A stretch of 64,000 nucleotides of DNA, taken from the NCBI GenBank assembly GCA_028280565.1, contig JANQLQ010000067.1, positions 19,963 through 83,962 of the forward strand, written 5' to 3'. Below the pieces are notes generated by a model. The model did no database searches. It saw only the letters and a list, made by a program, of their open reading frames with translations, and had not been told where the DNA came from. This DNA is from Fulvivirga sp. (GTDB lineage Bacteria > Bacteroidota > Bacteroidia > Cytophagales > Cyclobacteriaceae). How positions within the stretch are numbered: the stretch's first letter is position 1; each line of letters begins with the position of its first letter. Made by a program: the position numbers and the translations under genes. Of this stretch, positions 44,877 to 53,595 are shown one piece after another.

Positions 44877-45861
44877 AAAACAATACACCGCGAAAGACTT
44901 CGATACCGACCAGCCTTCGCGATGGTGCCCCGGGTGTGGCGATACTGCCATTTTGGCTAGTGTGAAAAATGTACTGGCCAATTCTGGGAAAAACAAAGAG
45001 GATATTGCATTCATTTCCGGCATCGGCTGCTCTTCACGGTTTCCGTACTACGTAGATACCTATGGAATGCATTCCATTCATGGAAGGGCTGTGGCCATAG
45101 CATCGGGATTAAAATTACATAATCCCGGTATCAGTGTATGGGTGATCACCGGCGATGGTGACGGGCTGGCGATCGGTGGCAATCACTTTATCCACGCCCT
45201 GCGGCGGAACATGGACCTGAACATTTTGATCTTCAATAACGAGATTTACGGCCTTACCAAGGGGCAGTATTCCCCCACCACGAAGATGGGGCAAAAAACC
45301 GCCACTAGCCCGTACGGCACTATCGAAGAGCCCTTTGTCCCTTCAAGACTGGCACTTGGCGCTGGAGCTACCTTTTTTGCCCGCTCATCAGCCTCGGACC
45401 TTAAACATTTACAAAAAACACTGACACGAGCAGAGGCGCACAAAGGCACTTCAGTGGTGGAGATCTACCAGAATTGCGTGATTTTCAATGACCAAGCCTT
45501 TGACGAATTCCTGGGACGTGAGCACCGCGACGACAATACCATAAAACTAGAACATGGAGAACGGCTCATCTTCGGCAAAAACGAAAAAAAGGTGGTCGTA
45601 AACCAAAAAGGCACCTTTCAAATCGTCGATGAAGAGAGTGCAGACCCTTCCGAAGTGGTCATCCATGATGAAAAAGACATAAACCTAGCGTTTATGCTAG
45701 CCCAAATGGAAGAAGTAAAACCCTTAGGCGTCTTTTACGCCACAGAAAGGCCCGGCTACGCCGAACAGATGCATCACCAGATTGAAGCTGCAAAAAACGG
45801 CGAAGGCAAGATCAGCATGCAAGACCTTTTACACACCGGGGAAACCTGGACAGTGGATTAG
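44863..45861 (+). CDS. korB: 2-oxoacid:ferredoxin oxidoreductase, beta subunit
   Basis: A 332-residue ThDP-binding subunit. It has the iron-sulfur cysteines WCPGCGD and GIGCSSRFPYY, and the ThDP/magnesium motif GDGDGLAIGGNHFIHALRRN followed by NNEIYGLTKGQ. Together with KorA it makes the 2-oxoglutarate:ferredoxin type enzyme. It overlaps korA by 14 bases, so the two are co-translated. A possible hairpin terminator follows. Confidence 0.93.
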   Translation: MPQLKKQYTAKDFDTDQPSRWCPGCGDTAILASVKNVLANSGKNKEDIAFISGIGCSSRFPYYVDTYGMHSIHGRAVAIASGLKLHNPGISVWVITGDGDGLAIGGNHFIHALRRNMDLNILIFNNEIYGLTKGQYSPTTKMGQKTATSPYGTIEEPFVPSRLALGAGATFFARSSASDLKHLQKTLTRAEAHKGTSVVEIYQNCVIFNDQAFDEFLGREHRDDNTIKLEHGERLIFGKNEKKVVVNQKGTFQIVDEESADPSEVVIHDEKDINLAFMLAQMEEVKPLGVFYATERPGYAEQMHHQIEAAKNGEGKISMQDLLHTGETWTVD

Positions 45862-45881
45862 CAGAAAGATGGATGATAATG

Positions 45882-45907
45882 GATTTCCATTGTCATTAAT
45901 GGAAATC
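45882..45907. terminator. Possible terminator hairpin after korB
   Basis: A 9-bp stem (GATTTCCAT and its complement) with an eight-base loop, 20 bases after the korB stop. It lacks a T tract, and the stem is AT-rich and modest. Confidence 0.4.
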
Positions 45908-45951
45908 AGGCCCGAAAAGCTTGCCCTTATCGCCAACATTTGAACGCTATA

Positions 45952-46015
45952 TTTGGCGCAGGTCTTCCAGGCCTGTGCCTTTCAATGGCCAGGTTCTCAG
46001 AACCTGCCGAGATAA
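45952..46015 (+). repeat. Dispersed repeat R3, copy 2
   Basis: TTTGGCGCAGGTCTTCCAGG followed by CCTGTGCCTTTCAATGGCC and the palindrome CAGGTTCTCAGAACCTG. It is nearly identical to 46782-46845 in the same orientation, so the two copies flank the HigBA pair. Confidence 0.7.
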
Positions 46016-46058
46016 CTTTGTAGAATTAATAGCCGCATCAAAGTCATTCTACAACCCC

Positions 46059-46349
46059 TTAAGCCGCCTCAAAAGGCTGAATATCCCGGTAATTCTCCAT
46101 ATGCTCCATCTCCTGTACTAAGTCAAACCGGCTTTGGGCATTTAACCAAAATTCAGCGGACATCTTGAAGAACTTTGACAAGCGAATAGCAGTATCCGCA
46201 GTAATACTTCGCTTTCCCTTTATAAGCTGGCTGATCCTAGTTTGATCTACGCCTATCCCTTTTGCCAGTGCATAAGCAGTCAATCCCAAAGGTTCCAAAA
46301 AATCTTTTTCCAAGATTTCACCCGGATGCACATTCTTAAGCTTTTCCAT
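46059..46349 (-). CDS. higA: HigA-type antitoxin
   Basis: A 96-residue XRE-family DNA-binding protein. Its helix-turn-helix spans about 23-60 (LTAYALAKGIGVDQTRISQLIKG), preceded by the HigA N-terminal HPGEIL segment and followed by SAEFWLNAQSRFDL. It neutralises the HigB toxin and represses its own promoter. The toxin gene comes first, one base upstream, which is the normal higBA order. Confidence 0.93.
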   Translation of the reverse strand: MEKLKNVHPGEILEKDFLEPLGLTAYALAKGIGVDQTRISQLIKGKRSITADTAIRLSKFFKMSAEFWLNAQSRFDLVQEMEHMENYRDIQPFEAA

Positions 46350-46350
46350 A

Positions 46351-46632
46351 TCAATGATAATCTATGATCTTCACCTGCTCAGCGTTCCCATTATTCCATG
46401 TAAAAATAATACGCCACTGCTGATTTATCCTAATGCTATGATAGCCTTCTAAGTTTCCTCTTAGCTTTTCAAGACGATTACCCGGTGGTACGCGCAAATC
46501 ATTGATGTCAGTCGCTGAGTTCACATGCACCAATTTTCGTCTTGCCGTTTGTTGAATTTCTACAGGAAACTTTTTAGAGACACTTCCATCCCAAATTTTA
46601 GAAGTCTCCTTGCAATCAAATGAAACTATCAC
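46351..46632 (-). CDS. higB: HigB-type toxin (RelE superfamily mRNA interferase)
   Basis: A 93-residue toxin with the family signature LHVNSA-like segment (HVNSATDINDLRVPPGNRLEKL) and the C-terminal SIRINQQWRIIFTW, which carries the catalytic basic residues of RelE-fold RNases. HigB cleaves mRNA on the ribosome. The frame is intact. It is the first gene of the leftward higBA pair, which lies between two direct copies of repeat R3. Confidence 0.93.
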   Translation of the reverse strand: MIVSFDCKETSKIWDGSVSKKFPVEIQQTARRKLVHVNSATDINDLRVPPGNRLEKLRGNLEGYHSIRINQQWRIIFTWNNGNAEQVKIIDYH

Positions 46633-47206
46633 CTAAACAATAATCCTGACCTTTACTAGTGTAATATACTACTAACGCATGACACTATCAAAAGATTCGT
46701 TCTGCTACTACCGGCTTTTTCACCTAACTCTTTTCGTGCGTACCCATTTGCTATTTAGAACAGGAACCCTGGGCCTACCCATTTGGCGCAGGTCTTCCAG
46801 ACCTGTGCCTTCCAATGGCCAGGTTCTCAGAACCTGCCGAGACAAAAAAAATTAAACCTCCATCAAACCCCTCCGACTTTTAGCAGCTTTTGTCCGGTTT
46901 GAATCCTCTAAAATTTGTTTTTAACTAAGAGAACGCATGTAAGATAAATAAGCCCAAGAGCCCTGCCGCCAGCTGCATTCGTATCGTTATGGCCATTCCT
47001 ACGAATACCACCAAGCGCTGGCCAGGCCTTGGCACTATTCTTAAACCAATGGAAAATTGGCACTATTTCGGCTCAATTTTTCATGCAGGTACATATCTTA
47101 CCCTTTCAATCCTAGGCTATGTCATCCCCAATACATTCACCTTACAAGCTAAGCCTTTAATTTGTCACAATTTATTTATCTTGTAACGGGTAACAACACT
47201 AATAAT
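46633..47206. other. Spacer upstream of the Rieske-fusion operon
   Basis: 574 bases holding repeat R3 copy 3 and probably the promoters of higBA (leftward) and of the Rieske operon (rightward). A 65-codon frame at 46989-47186 has no start context or recognisable product, and I do not call it. I saw no clear operator or riboswitch by eye. Confidence 0.5.
46782..46845 (+). repeat. Dispersed repeat R3, copy 3
   Basis: Differs from copy 2 at only a few positions (TTCCAGACCTGTGCCTTCCA). It contains the same CAGGTTCTCAGAACCTG palindrome. Confidence 0.7.
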
Positions 47207-49159
47207 ATGCCGGACCAAAAAAGACTACGTTGGCACAAAGTGCTGGACGATAAGAATGAACTACCCGAAGGACGCGTAACCACCGTCACCGCCGATCACG
47301 TTGGAATATGCCTCACTCATTTTAAAGGAAAGCTCTGTGCCTTGGACAACAGGTGCCCGCATCAAGGAGGCCCATTGGGTGAAGGTTCTATCGAAAATGG
47401 GCTCTTACGCTGCCCGTGGCATGGCTGGGATTTTGATCCGCACACGGGGCAGTCACCGGGCTTCCACGATGACAGCATCGTCACGTTCCCGGTAGAGGAG
47501 CGTGCAGATGGTGTTTACATCGGCATTGAAGAAGAAGCACCCCATGAAACTACCCTTTCCGATATCATGATGGAAACGATGGTAGAGGCCGGGGTGGACA
47601 CGGTGTTCGGCATGGTAGGTCACTCCAATTTGGGTGTGGCTGATGCTATGCGCAGGCTGGAAGAAAAAGGCAAGCTTACCTTCATCGGGATTCGCCATGA
47701 AGGTGCTGGCGCTTTTGCAGCGTCTGCCTATGGAAAGCTCACAGGTCGTCCTGCAGCCTGCTTCGCCATAGCTGGACCCGGGGCAACGAATATGTTCACC
47801 GGTATGTGGGACGCTAAAAATGACAGGGCGCCCATGTTGGTCCTTACCGGCCAAGTGCAGTCCCAGGTGGTGGGCACGGGAGCCTTCCAAGAAGTGGACC
47901 TAGTGAGAGCCTTTGGGTCGGTAGCTGACTTTAACCACCGGGCATTACCTAATAGCAAGCACAGTGAGTTGATGCTTTTAGCTATCAAACATTCGATCAT
48001 TAATAGGGAAGTATCCCACCTCACTTTCCCCGATGACATGCAAAAAGCCCCGGCTCCCGGGAATGCAACCGTAAAAAAATTAACGAAAAGAGTAGCGGAG
48101 GATAAGATCATTCCACCCGAAAGTGCGATCCGGGAAGCGGTAAACCTTCTTGAAAAAGCAAAAAGACCCGTGATCATAGTCGGTCATGGCGCCCGGTTCA
48201 GCATGGACAAAGTGATTGGGCTAGCGGAGAAGTTGAATGCACCTGTCCTTACTACTTTCAAGGGCAAGGGGCTCATCCCGGACCATCACCCCTTAGGCTG
48301 TGGGGTGCTGGGCAGGAGCGGCACGCCAATAGCCAGCTGGGTCATGAACGAGGCAGACCTGTTATGCGTATTCGGCGCTTCATTTTCCAACCATACCGGC
48401 ATCACGTCTAAGATCCCTACGATACAGGTGGACTTTGACCGGCTTGCCATTGCTAAATTCCACGATATCGAGGTACCCGTGTGGGGAGAATTGGGCGTGA
48501 CCGCGGATATGTTCAAAGAGAGGATCACTCACCCTGCTGCCATCGACCAGCGCCCGGACATACAAAAGCGCTGGGAGCTTTGGAAGAAAGAAAAAGAAAG
48601 CAGGATGAAAGACGACCGGGGAAATGGCGTAAGCTCCATCGCGGTGTTTGAAGCCATGAACCGGCTAGCTCCTTCCAATGCTGTCATGTGCGTGGATGTT
48701 GGCAACAACGCGTATTCTTTCGGCCGGTACTTTGAAACCAAAGAGCATTCCTTTCTCATGTCCGGATATTTAGGCTCTATTGGGTTCGGCTACCCTGCTG
48801 CGATGGGAGCTTGCATGGCAGTGAAAGGCACACGGCCCGTCATAGCGGTAACAGGCGATGGAGGCTTTGGACAATACATGGCAGAAATCACCACCGCGGT
48901 GAAATATAGCATGCCTATCAAACATATTCTCATCAACAATGACGAACTAGGAAAGATATCCAAAGAGCAGCGAGCCGACCAGTTAGAGGTATGGCAAACG
49001 TCCTTACATAATCCTAACTTCGCCGATTTCGCGACAAGCTGCGGCGCCTTAGGTATCCGGGTCAGTAAGAAAGATGAGCTGGACCAAGCCATGAAACAGG
49101 TCTTTGAGCATGACGGCCCGGCAATGCTAGAGGTGGTGGCAGACGTGAACCTGGTCTAA
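47207..49159 (+). CDS. Rieske domain fused to an acetolactate-synthase-like ThDP enzyme
   Basis: Start at the ATG at 47207 (MPDQKRLRWHKVL); a TTG 15 codons earlier is less likely. The 650-residue protein has an N-terminal Rieske [2Fe-2S] domain (about 8-115) with ligands C50, H52, C69 and H72, followed by a full IlvB/pyruvate-oxidase-like ThDP enzyme (about 120-645). The enzyme part has the catalytic Glu in RHEGAGAFAASAYG, then AGPGATN, and the ThDP motif GDGGFGQYMAEITTAVKYSMP ending in NND, here shortened. A 2-oxoacid would be decarboxylated and its electrons could pass to the Rieske centre. It heads the operon; the antiporter start shares its last base (TAATG). The reaction is unknown. Confidence 0.85.
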   Translation: MPDQKRLRWHKVLDDKNELPEGRVTTVTADHVGICLTHFKGKLCALDNRCPHQGGPLGEGSIENGLLRCPWHGWDFDPHTGQSPGFHDDSIVTFPVEERADGVYIGIEEEAPHETTLSDIMMETMVEAGVDTVFGMVGHSNLGVADAMRRLEEKGKLTFIGIRHEGAGAFAASAYGKLTGRPAACFAIAGPGATNMFTGMWDAKNDRAPMLVLTGQVQSQVVGTGAFQEVDLVRAFGSVADFNHRALPNSKHSELMLLAIKHSIINREVSHLTFPDDMQKAPAPGNATVKKLTKRVAEDKIIPPESAIREAVNLLEKAKRPVIIVGHGARFSMDKVIGLAEKLNAPVLTTFKGKGLIPDHHPLGCGVLGRSGTPIASWVMNEADLLCVFGASFSNHTGITSKIPTIQVDFDRLAIAKFHDIEVPVWGELGVTADMFKERITHPAAIDQRPDIQKRWELWKKEKESRMKDDRGNGVSSIAVFEAMNRLAPSNAVMCVDVGNNAYSFGRYFETKEHSFLMSGYLGSIGFGYPAAMGACMAVKGTRPVIAVTGDGGFGQYMAEITTAVKYSMPIKHILINNDELGKISKEQRADQLEVWQTSLHNPNFADFATSCGALGIRVSKKDELDQAMKQVFEHDGPAMLEVVADVNLV

Positions 49160-50400
49160 TGTTCCAGTCGTTTACTATCATACTTTCTATTTCGGCGCTA
49201 TTCAGCTATGTAAATCACAAGTGGTTAAAACTGCCTACCACCATCGGGTTAATGATAATGGCCTTGGCTCTATCCCTACCTATGGGCCTTTTGGAAATTT
49301 ACAATCCACCTGTTTTTCACCAAGCGTGCCAGGTGGTCATTGATATCAATTTCAAGACCTTCTTATTGGATGTGATCTTGAGTGTCTTATTGTTTGCCGG
49401 TGCGCTGCATGTGCGTATTCACGACCTAAGCCAAGAACGTGTTTCAGTGCTAGCCTTTGCTACTGTAGGGGTACTCATCTCCACTTTTGTCACAGGTATC
49501 TTACTTTTTTATGCTTTCCAGCTTATCGGGTACCCCGTCCCGCTGGTATACTGCCTTTTGTTTGGGGCCTTGATCTCTCCCACCGATCCTATTGCCGTGC
49601 TGGCCATTCTCAAAGAAGCTAAGGTGGCTAAATCATTGGAAACTAAGATCGCAGGAGAGTCCTTGTTCAACGATGGCGTAGGAGTAGTGGTCTTCGTGAG
49701 CATCCTTGGCTTTACCGGCGACATGGAAAGCGCCGGCGCCAGTGAAGTTTTATCCCTTTTTGTCGAGGAGGCATTAGGCGGGATCGCTTATGGGTTAGCG
49801 CTGGGTTATGCCGGGTATTTGCTGCTACGCTCTATCAAAGATGAGCCTAAGATCGAGGTCTTGTTATCACTGGCATTAGTGCTCGGGGGATATGCCCTGG
49901 CCTCGCTCATCCATGTCTCGGGACCGTTGGCCATGGTAATTACAGGGTTATTTATAGGCAATAAGCTGAATACCAACGCATTTGACCAAGCCTCTAAGGA
50001 ACATCTTCGCCTTTTTTGGGAAATATTGGATGAGGTACTCAATGCTTTCCTTTTTGTATTGATAGGGCTGGAAATATTGACGATAGGATTTGAATATCCC
50101 TATTTGCTGGCCGGCTTTGTCACTATTATCATCACTTTGCTGACACGATGGTTGAGCGTATTCGGCACCTACCAGATCATCCTCCCAAAAGCAGATCATC
50201 ACCCTAGAAAAACTGTCTTGATACTTACATGGGGCGGACTACGGGGGGCAATATCCGTGGCTTTAGCACTTTCCGTCCCGGTATTTGAATACCGTGAGTT
50301 ATTGGTGTTCATCACCTACAGCATTGTTGTATTCTCTATCGTGGTACAAGGCTTAACGATAAAATCTCTAGTTCAAAGACTTAACCTATCCCAGGCATGA
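49159..50400 (+). CDS. NhaP-type cation/proton antiporter (CPA1)
   Basis: A 413-residue protein with about twelve membrane segments and the CPA1 core motif, FGALISPTDPIAVLAIL followed by ESLFNDGVGVVVF, where the Asp pair is ion binding. WGGLRGAISVALALS near the C-terminus is typical of NhaP. It exchanges Na+ or K+ for protons across the inner membrane. It shares one base with the upstream Rieske-ThDP gene and overlaps the DM13 gene by four bases, so it is part of the redox operon. It may balance the proton load of the pathway. Confidence 0.9.
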   Translation: MFQSFTIILSISALFSYVNHKWLKLPTTIGLMIMALALSLPMGLLEIYNPPVFHQACQVVIDINFKTFLLDVILSVLLFAGALHVRIHDLSQERVSVLAFATVGVLISTFVTGILLFYAFQLIGYPVPLVYCLLFGALISPTDPIAVLAILKEAKVAKSLETKIAGESLFNDGVGVVVFVSILGFTGDMESAGASEVLSLFVEEALGGIAYGLALGYAGYLLLRSIKDEPKIEVLLSLALVLGGYALASLIHVSGPLAMVITGLFIGNKLNTNAFDQASKEHLRLFWEILDEVLNAFLFVLIGLEILTIGFEYPYLLAGFVTIIITLLTRWLSVFGTYQIILPKADHHPRKTVLILTWGGLRGAISVALALSVPVFEYRELLVFITYSIVVFSIVVQGLTIKSLVQRLNLSQA

Positions 50401-50786
50401 AAAAAACGATGATGTACCTGTTGATCTTAGTGGGGCACACAGCTATTGCACAAGTTTCTCATTCGGGAGAATGGACGAAAAAGTCTTACGCCGTGGAGGG
50501 CCGTTGGGAAATTATTAAGGACCAAGATGGATACTTACTCCGCTTAGATCAAGATTTTAGCACTAAGAAAGCCCCGGACCTGAAGATATTCTTTTCCCCT
50601 AAACCGGTAGACGAAATAAATGCCAAAAATGCGCTTGCCGGGGCAGTAAAGATCAGTGAGCTCAAAACGTATAAAGGAAGACAAGAATTCAAGATCCCTC
50701 GAGGGGTGTCAGCCGGTGCGTTCAAAACGCTGCTGATCCATTGTGAACAATACGATGTACTTTGGAGTGTCGCTAAACTAAATTAA
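50397..50786 (+). CDS. Secreted DM13-domain protein
   Basis: A 129-residue protein with a signal peptide (1-18, ending TAIAQ). The mature part matches a DM13 domain: APDLKIFFSPKPVDEI, VKISELKTYKGRQEFKIPRGV and TLLIHCEQYDVLWSVAKL, which includes the single conserved Cys. DM13 domains have been proposed to act in extracytoplasmic electron transfer. Its presence inside a run of Rieske proteins fits that idea. It overlaps the antiporter gene by four bases and abuts the next gene. Confidence 0.8.
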   Translation: MKKTMMYLLILVGHTAIAQVSHSGEWTKKSYAVEGRWEIIKDQDGYLLRLDQDFSTKKAPDLKIFFSPKPVDEINAKNALAGAVKISELKTYKGRQEFKIPRGVSAGAFKTLLIHCEQYDVLWSVAKLN

Positions 50787-51608
50787 ATGAGACTGGATTT
50801 TGATATTACGGACAAAGCAAAACTAGAAGAAGCCCGGGAGGAGACCCACAAAGCGGTTCAGTTAGTATCGATGGTCCCACGGTGTTTGCTTGAACCCGAT
50901 CCTACCGATGTATCCGCCAGCTTAAACTGGGATAAAAAATTGGAGATGCTTGTTTCCCGAGAGGTACAAGGAATCGTTGCCGGCTTCGAATTTGCCGACC
51001 AAATACTGTGCCTGGGCAAGGACGGGAAAGAGATCGAGCGGATACAGACCGTTGGGAATACGTACGAGCAGCTATTTCAAAAACTTAAGAATGCATTGAG
51101 CGATCATGGGTTGAACGGGGAAGCCTTACGCATGGACCTCCCCTATGACTTGCCCGGGCCGGTAGAACGTCGCGGTGTTCCTTTTCAGCAGCAAGACCCT
51201 GGTGCATTGAACGTCCTTTCGTCGTTGTTCAGCTTCACATCAGGCGTACTTCAAAACATTTTTGCCCCGGTAGAAGAAGCCTCTGCAGTTACATGTTGGC
51301 CTCACCATTATGATTTGGCCACATTGCTGACTTTGGTGCCCGATGAAGACTTCGAAAAGACAAAATCGATAGGTTTTGGATTTTCACCCGGTGATGGAAA
51401 CTACGATGAGCCCTATTTTTATCTCACCCCATGGCCCTACCCAGCAACTCACCAATTGTATGCATTGGAGCCCCCGGCATTTTGGAATACGGAAGGATGG
51501 GTAGGAGGTGTATTAAAAGCAGCTGATTTAAAGGCTTACGATGCAAAGCAAGTTGTAATTGATTACTTTAAGGAAGGATTCGATAAATTGAAGGTAATAT
51601 ATGAGTGA
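50787..51608 (+). CDS. Unknown cytoplasmic protein of the Rieske operon
   Basis: A 273-residue soluble protein with no signal peptide. The C-terminal third has a striking pattern, TCWPHHYDLATLLTLVP, then IGFGFSPGDGNYDEPYFYL and TPWPYP, that faintly recalls DUF5996-type proteins. The His pair and acidic residues could form a metal site. It abuts the DM13 gene and overlaps the Rieske-GltS gene by eight bases, so its product is probably made in step with that enzyme. I do not recognise the family with confidence. Confidence 0.75.
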   Translation: MRLDFDITDKAKLEEAREETHKAVQLVSMVPRCLLEPDPTDVSASLNWDKKLEMLVSREVQGIVAGFEFADQILCLGKDGKEIERIQTVGNTYEQLFQKLKNALSDHGLNGEALRMDLPYDLPGPVERRGVPFQQQDPGALNVLSSLFSFTSGVLQNIFAPVEEASAVTCWPHHYDLATLLTLVPDEDFEKTKSIGFGFSPGDGNYDEPYFYLTPWPYPATHQLYALEPPAFWNTEGWVGGVLKAADLKAYDAKQVVIDYFKEGFDKLKVIYE

Positions 51609-53232
51609 TATTCTCGAAAAAATTGACGCGGTAGAGGTCGCTGTATTTGATGAGTTAGAAGATCGCGCGCCCAGGCATGCGCAGGTCTCTAAAACCGACC
51701 TGGTGGTGATCCGCTATGACCAGGATGTTTCCGTACTCTACGGCCGGTGTTTACATCGGGGAGCCATTTTGGGTGATGGGTTTGTAGACGGTAATAATCT
51801 CATTTGCGGCTTGCATCATTGGGATTACCGGATCGATACCGGCATCAGTGAGTATAACAATAGTGAAACGCTATACAAGTTCAAAGAATACATCATCGAC
51901 GGGAAGGTCTATGTAGATCGCCAGGAGGTATTAGACTACGAAGTGGAGAACCCTCCTCCTTTTAATGAAGAAGAATACCTGGGCAAGTATGCCGACACCC
52001 ACCCTGAAGATACCGAACCTTACACGAGATACATCAAAAGCCTAGCCCAAAATGGCCTCTCCAAAGTAGGCCATCACGGGGTAACCGAGGCTATGGGGGT
52101 GGACAGGAATACCCTTCCTCGATGGGAAAGCATCCAAATATTACCTGCTCAAATGGCCCAAAAGCCCTTGTTGGACGACGCACAAGTACAGACCGCCGTT
52201 ACACTGGCACCAAAAGCGCAAAAGCCTTTGCAATTAGCCATCCCGATCTTCGTGTCTGACATGTCGTTTGGGGCACTTTCGCGAGAGGCTAAGATTGCGC
52301 TGGCCAAAGGGGCCGAGTTATCGGGCACCGGGATATGCTCCGGGGAGGGCGGAATGCTCCCGGCCGAACAGGAGAATAATTCCAGGTATTTTTACGAGCT
52401 AGCCTCAGGGAAATTTGGTTTTGCCTGGGAAAAGCTGGAGAAAGTACAAGCTTTTCATTTTAAAGGAGGCCAAGGAGCAAAAACCGGGACCGGTGGTCAT
52501 CTTCCCGGGCACAAAGTGAGTCCTGAAATAGCGGAAGTGCGTGGATTGCAAGTAGGCGAGGCTGCCATCAGCCCAGCTACTTTTACGGATTTGATCACTG
52601 TAGAAGATTTCCGCGCTTTTGGCGAGCAGGTAAGAGAAACGACCGGGGGCATCCCCGTTGGCTTTAAACTGGCCGCTAGCAGGATCGAAGCGGATATTGA
52701 TTTTGCACTGGAAGCCGGGGCAGACTACATTATCCTCGACGGCCGTGGAGGAGGTACGGGTGCGGCTCCCCTGGTGTTAAGAGACCATATCAATGTACCT
52801 ACCATCCCAGCGCTGGCCCGGGCTCGTAAGCACCTGGACCAACGTGGCGCGGAAGGGGTATCCCTGGTCATCACGGGTGGATTAAGGGTCCCTGCTGATT
52901 TTGCCAAGGCGCTCGCAATGGGTGCAGATGCCATTGCTGTTTCTAATTCTGCCCTCCAAGCGATCGGATGCCTGGGCATGAGGGCATGCCATACTAATAA
53001 TTGCCCGGTAGGTATTGCTACACAAAAAGACCATTTAAGGGCAAGGTTGGTCATAGAAAATTCAGCCCGGCAGTTACATAATTTCTTTACGGCCAGTGTA
53101 GACTTAATGAAAGTCCTTGCACGGGCGTGTGGGCATGATAGTTTCTCGCAGTTCAATAGGGATGATCTGTCCACATTTGATAGGGAGATGCATCACTTAA
53201 CGGGTATCCCGTATGCGGGGATAATTCCTTAA
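51601..53232 (+). CDS. Rieske domain fused to a glutamate-synthase FMN/[3Fe-4S] domain
   Basis: A 543-residue protein. The N-terminal Rieske domain (about 8-118) has ligands C50, H52, C69 and H72, at the same residue numbers as in the Rieske-ThDP protein. Residues about 165-530 form the glutamate-synthase FMN barrel, with FVSDMSFGALSREAKIALAKG, FHFKGGQGAKTGTGGHLPG, DGRGGGTGAAPL and a [3Fe-4S] motif C457, C463, C468. The glutaminase and NADPH modules are absent. Electrons may pass between Rieske, [3Fe-4S] and FMN. The substrate may be an amino acid/oxoacid pair or something else. It overlaps the previous gene by eight bases. Confidence 0.87.
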   Translation: MSDILEKIDAVEVAVFDELEDRAPRHAQVSKTDLVVIRYDQDVSVLYGRCLHRGAILGDGFVDGNNLICGLHHWDYRIDTGISEYNNSETLYKFKEYIIDGKVYVDRQEVLDYEVENPPPFNEEEYLGKYADTHPEDTEPYTRYIKSLAQNGLSKVGHHGVTEAMGVDRNTLPRWESIQILPAQMAQKPLLDDAQVQTAVTLAPKAQKPLQLAIPIFVSDMSFGALSREAKIALAKGAELSGTGICSGEGGMLPAEQENNSRYFYELASGKFGFAWEKLEKVQAFHFKGGQGAKTGTGGHLPGHKVSPEIAEVRGLQVGEAAISPATFTDLITVEDFRAFGEQVRETTGGIPVGFKLAASRIEADIDFALEAGADYIILDGRGGGTGAAPLVLRDHINVPTIPALARARKHLDQRGAEGVSLVITGGLRVPADFAKALAMGADAIAVSNSALQAIGCLGMRACHTNNCPVGIATQKDHLRARLVIENSARQLHNFFTASVDLMKVLARACGHDSFSQFNRDDLSTFDREMHHLTGIPYAGIIP

Positions 53233-53283
53233 CTAAAGAAGGCAGCATGAAAGGATGTAAGAGTTTAACAAAACCCTAAGAAG

Positions 53284-53493
53284 ATGGCTGGAATCATTTC
53301 CTTGGCAGTGGATATTTTCTTTTTGTACCTCGCTATAGGGGTATTGTTTTCTATTTGGTTTGTATTTGCCGGGGCAGCCAAGTTTGACGAGGGTGTGCCC
53401 AAGGCCCCTTGGCATTTCCGGCTGATCATCCTCCCGGGAAGCATCTTGCTTTGGGTTCCGTTATTCATAAAACTACTAAAGAAAAAGTCATGA
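53284..53493 (+). CDS. Small two-helix membrane protein
   Basis: A 69-residue protein with two membrane segments (about 3-30 and 45-62), joined by an outer or inner loop with KFDEGVPKAPWHFR, and a basic end. It lies 51 bases after the Rieske-GltS gene and overlaps the next tiny gene by four bases. It is probably an accessory or assembly subunit of the membrane redox protein encoded downstream. It has no family name that I recognise. Confidence 0.7.
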   Translation: MAGIISLAVDIFFLYLAIGVLFSIWFVFAGAAKFDEGVPKAPWHFRLIILPGSILLWVPLFIKLLKKKS

Positions 53494-53594
53494 ACAGGCC
53501 TTTGAGAAAACGACATGCCCGCTGGTGGCTGATCCTCACGATTATTTTGATCCCCTTGGTGATATATGCGTACTTAAATTATCCCGTGTATTGA
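53490..53594 (+). CDS. 34-residue single-pass membrane protein
   Basis: The ATG overlaps the previous stop (ATGA). The product has a strongly basic N-terminus (MNRPLRKRHARWW), one hydrophobic helix (LILTIILIPLVIYAYL) and ends NYPVY. The stop lies one base before the ferric-reductase-like gene. Coupling on both sides supports expression. It is likely a small subunit of that membrane protein. Confidence 0.65.
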   Translation: MNRPLRKRHARWWLILTIILIPLVIYAYLNYPVY

Positions 53595-53595
53595 T

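Noticed and set aside
46989..47186. 65-codon plus-strand frame before the Rieske operon
   Set aside because: No recognisable product, no coupling to a neighbour, and located in a region likely to hold promoters.
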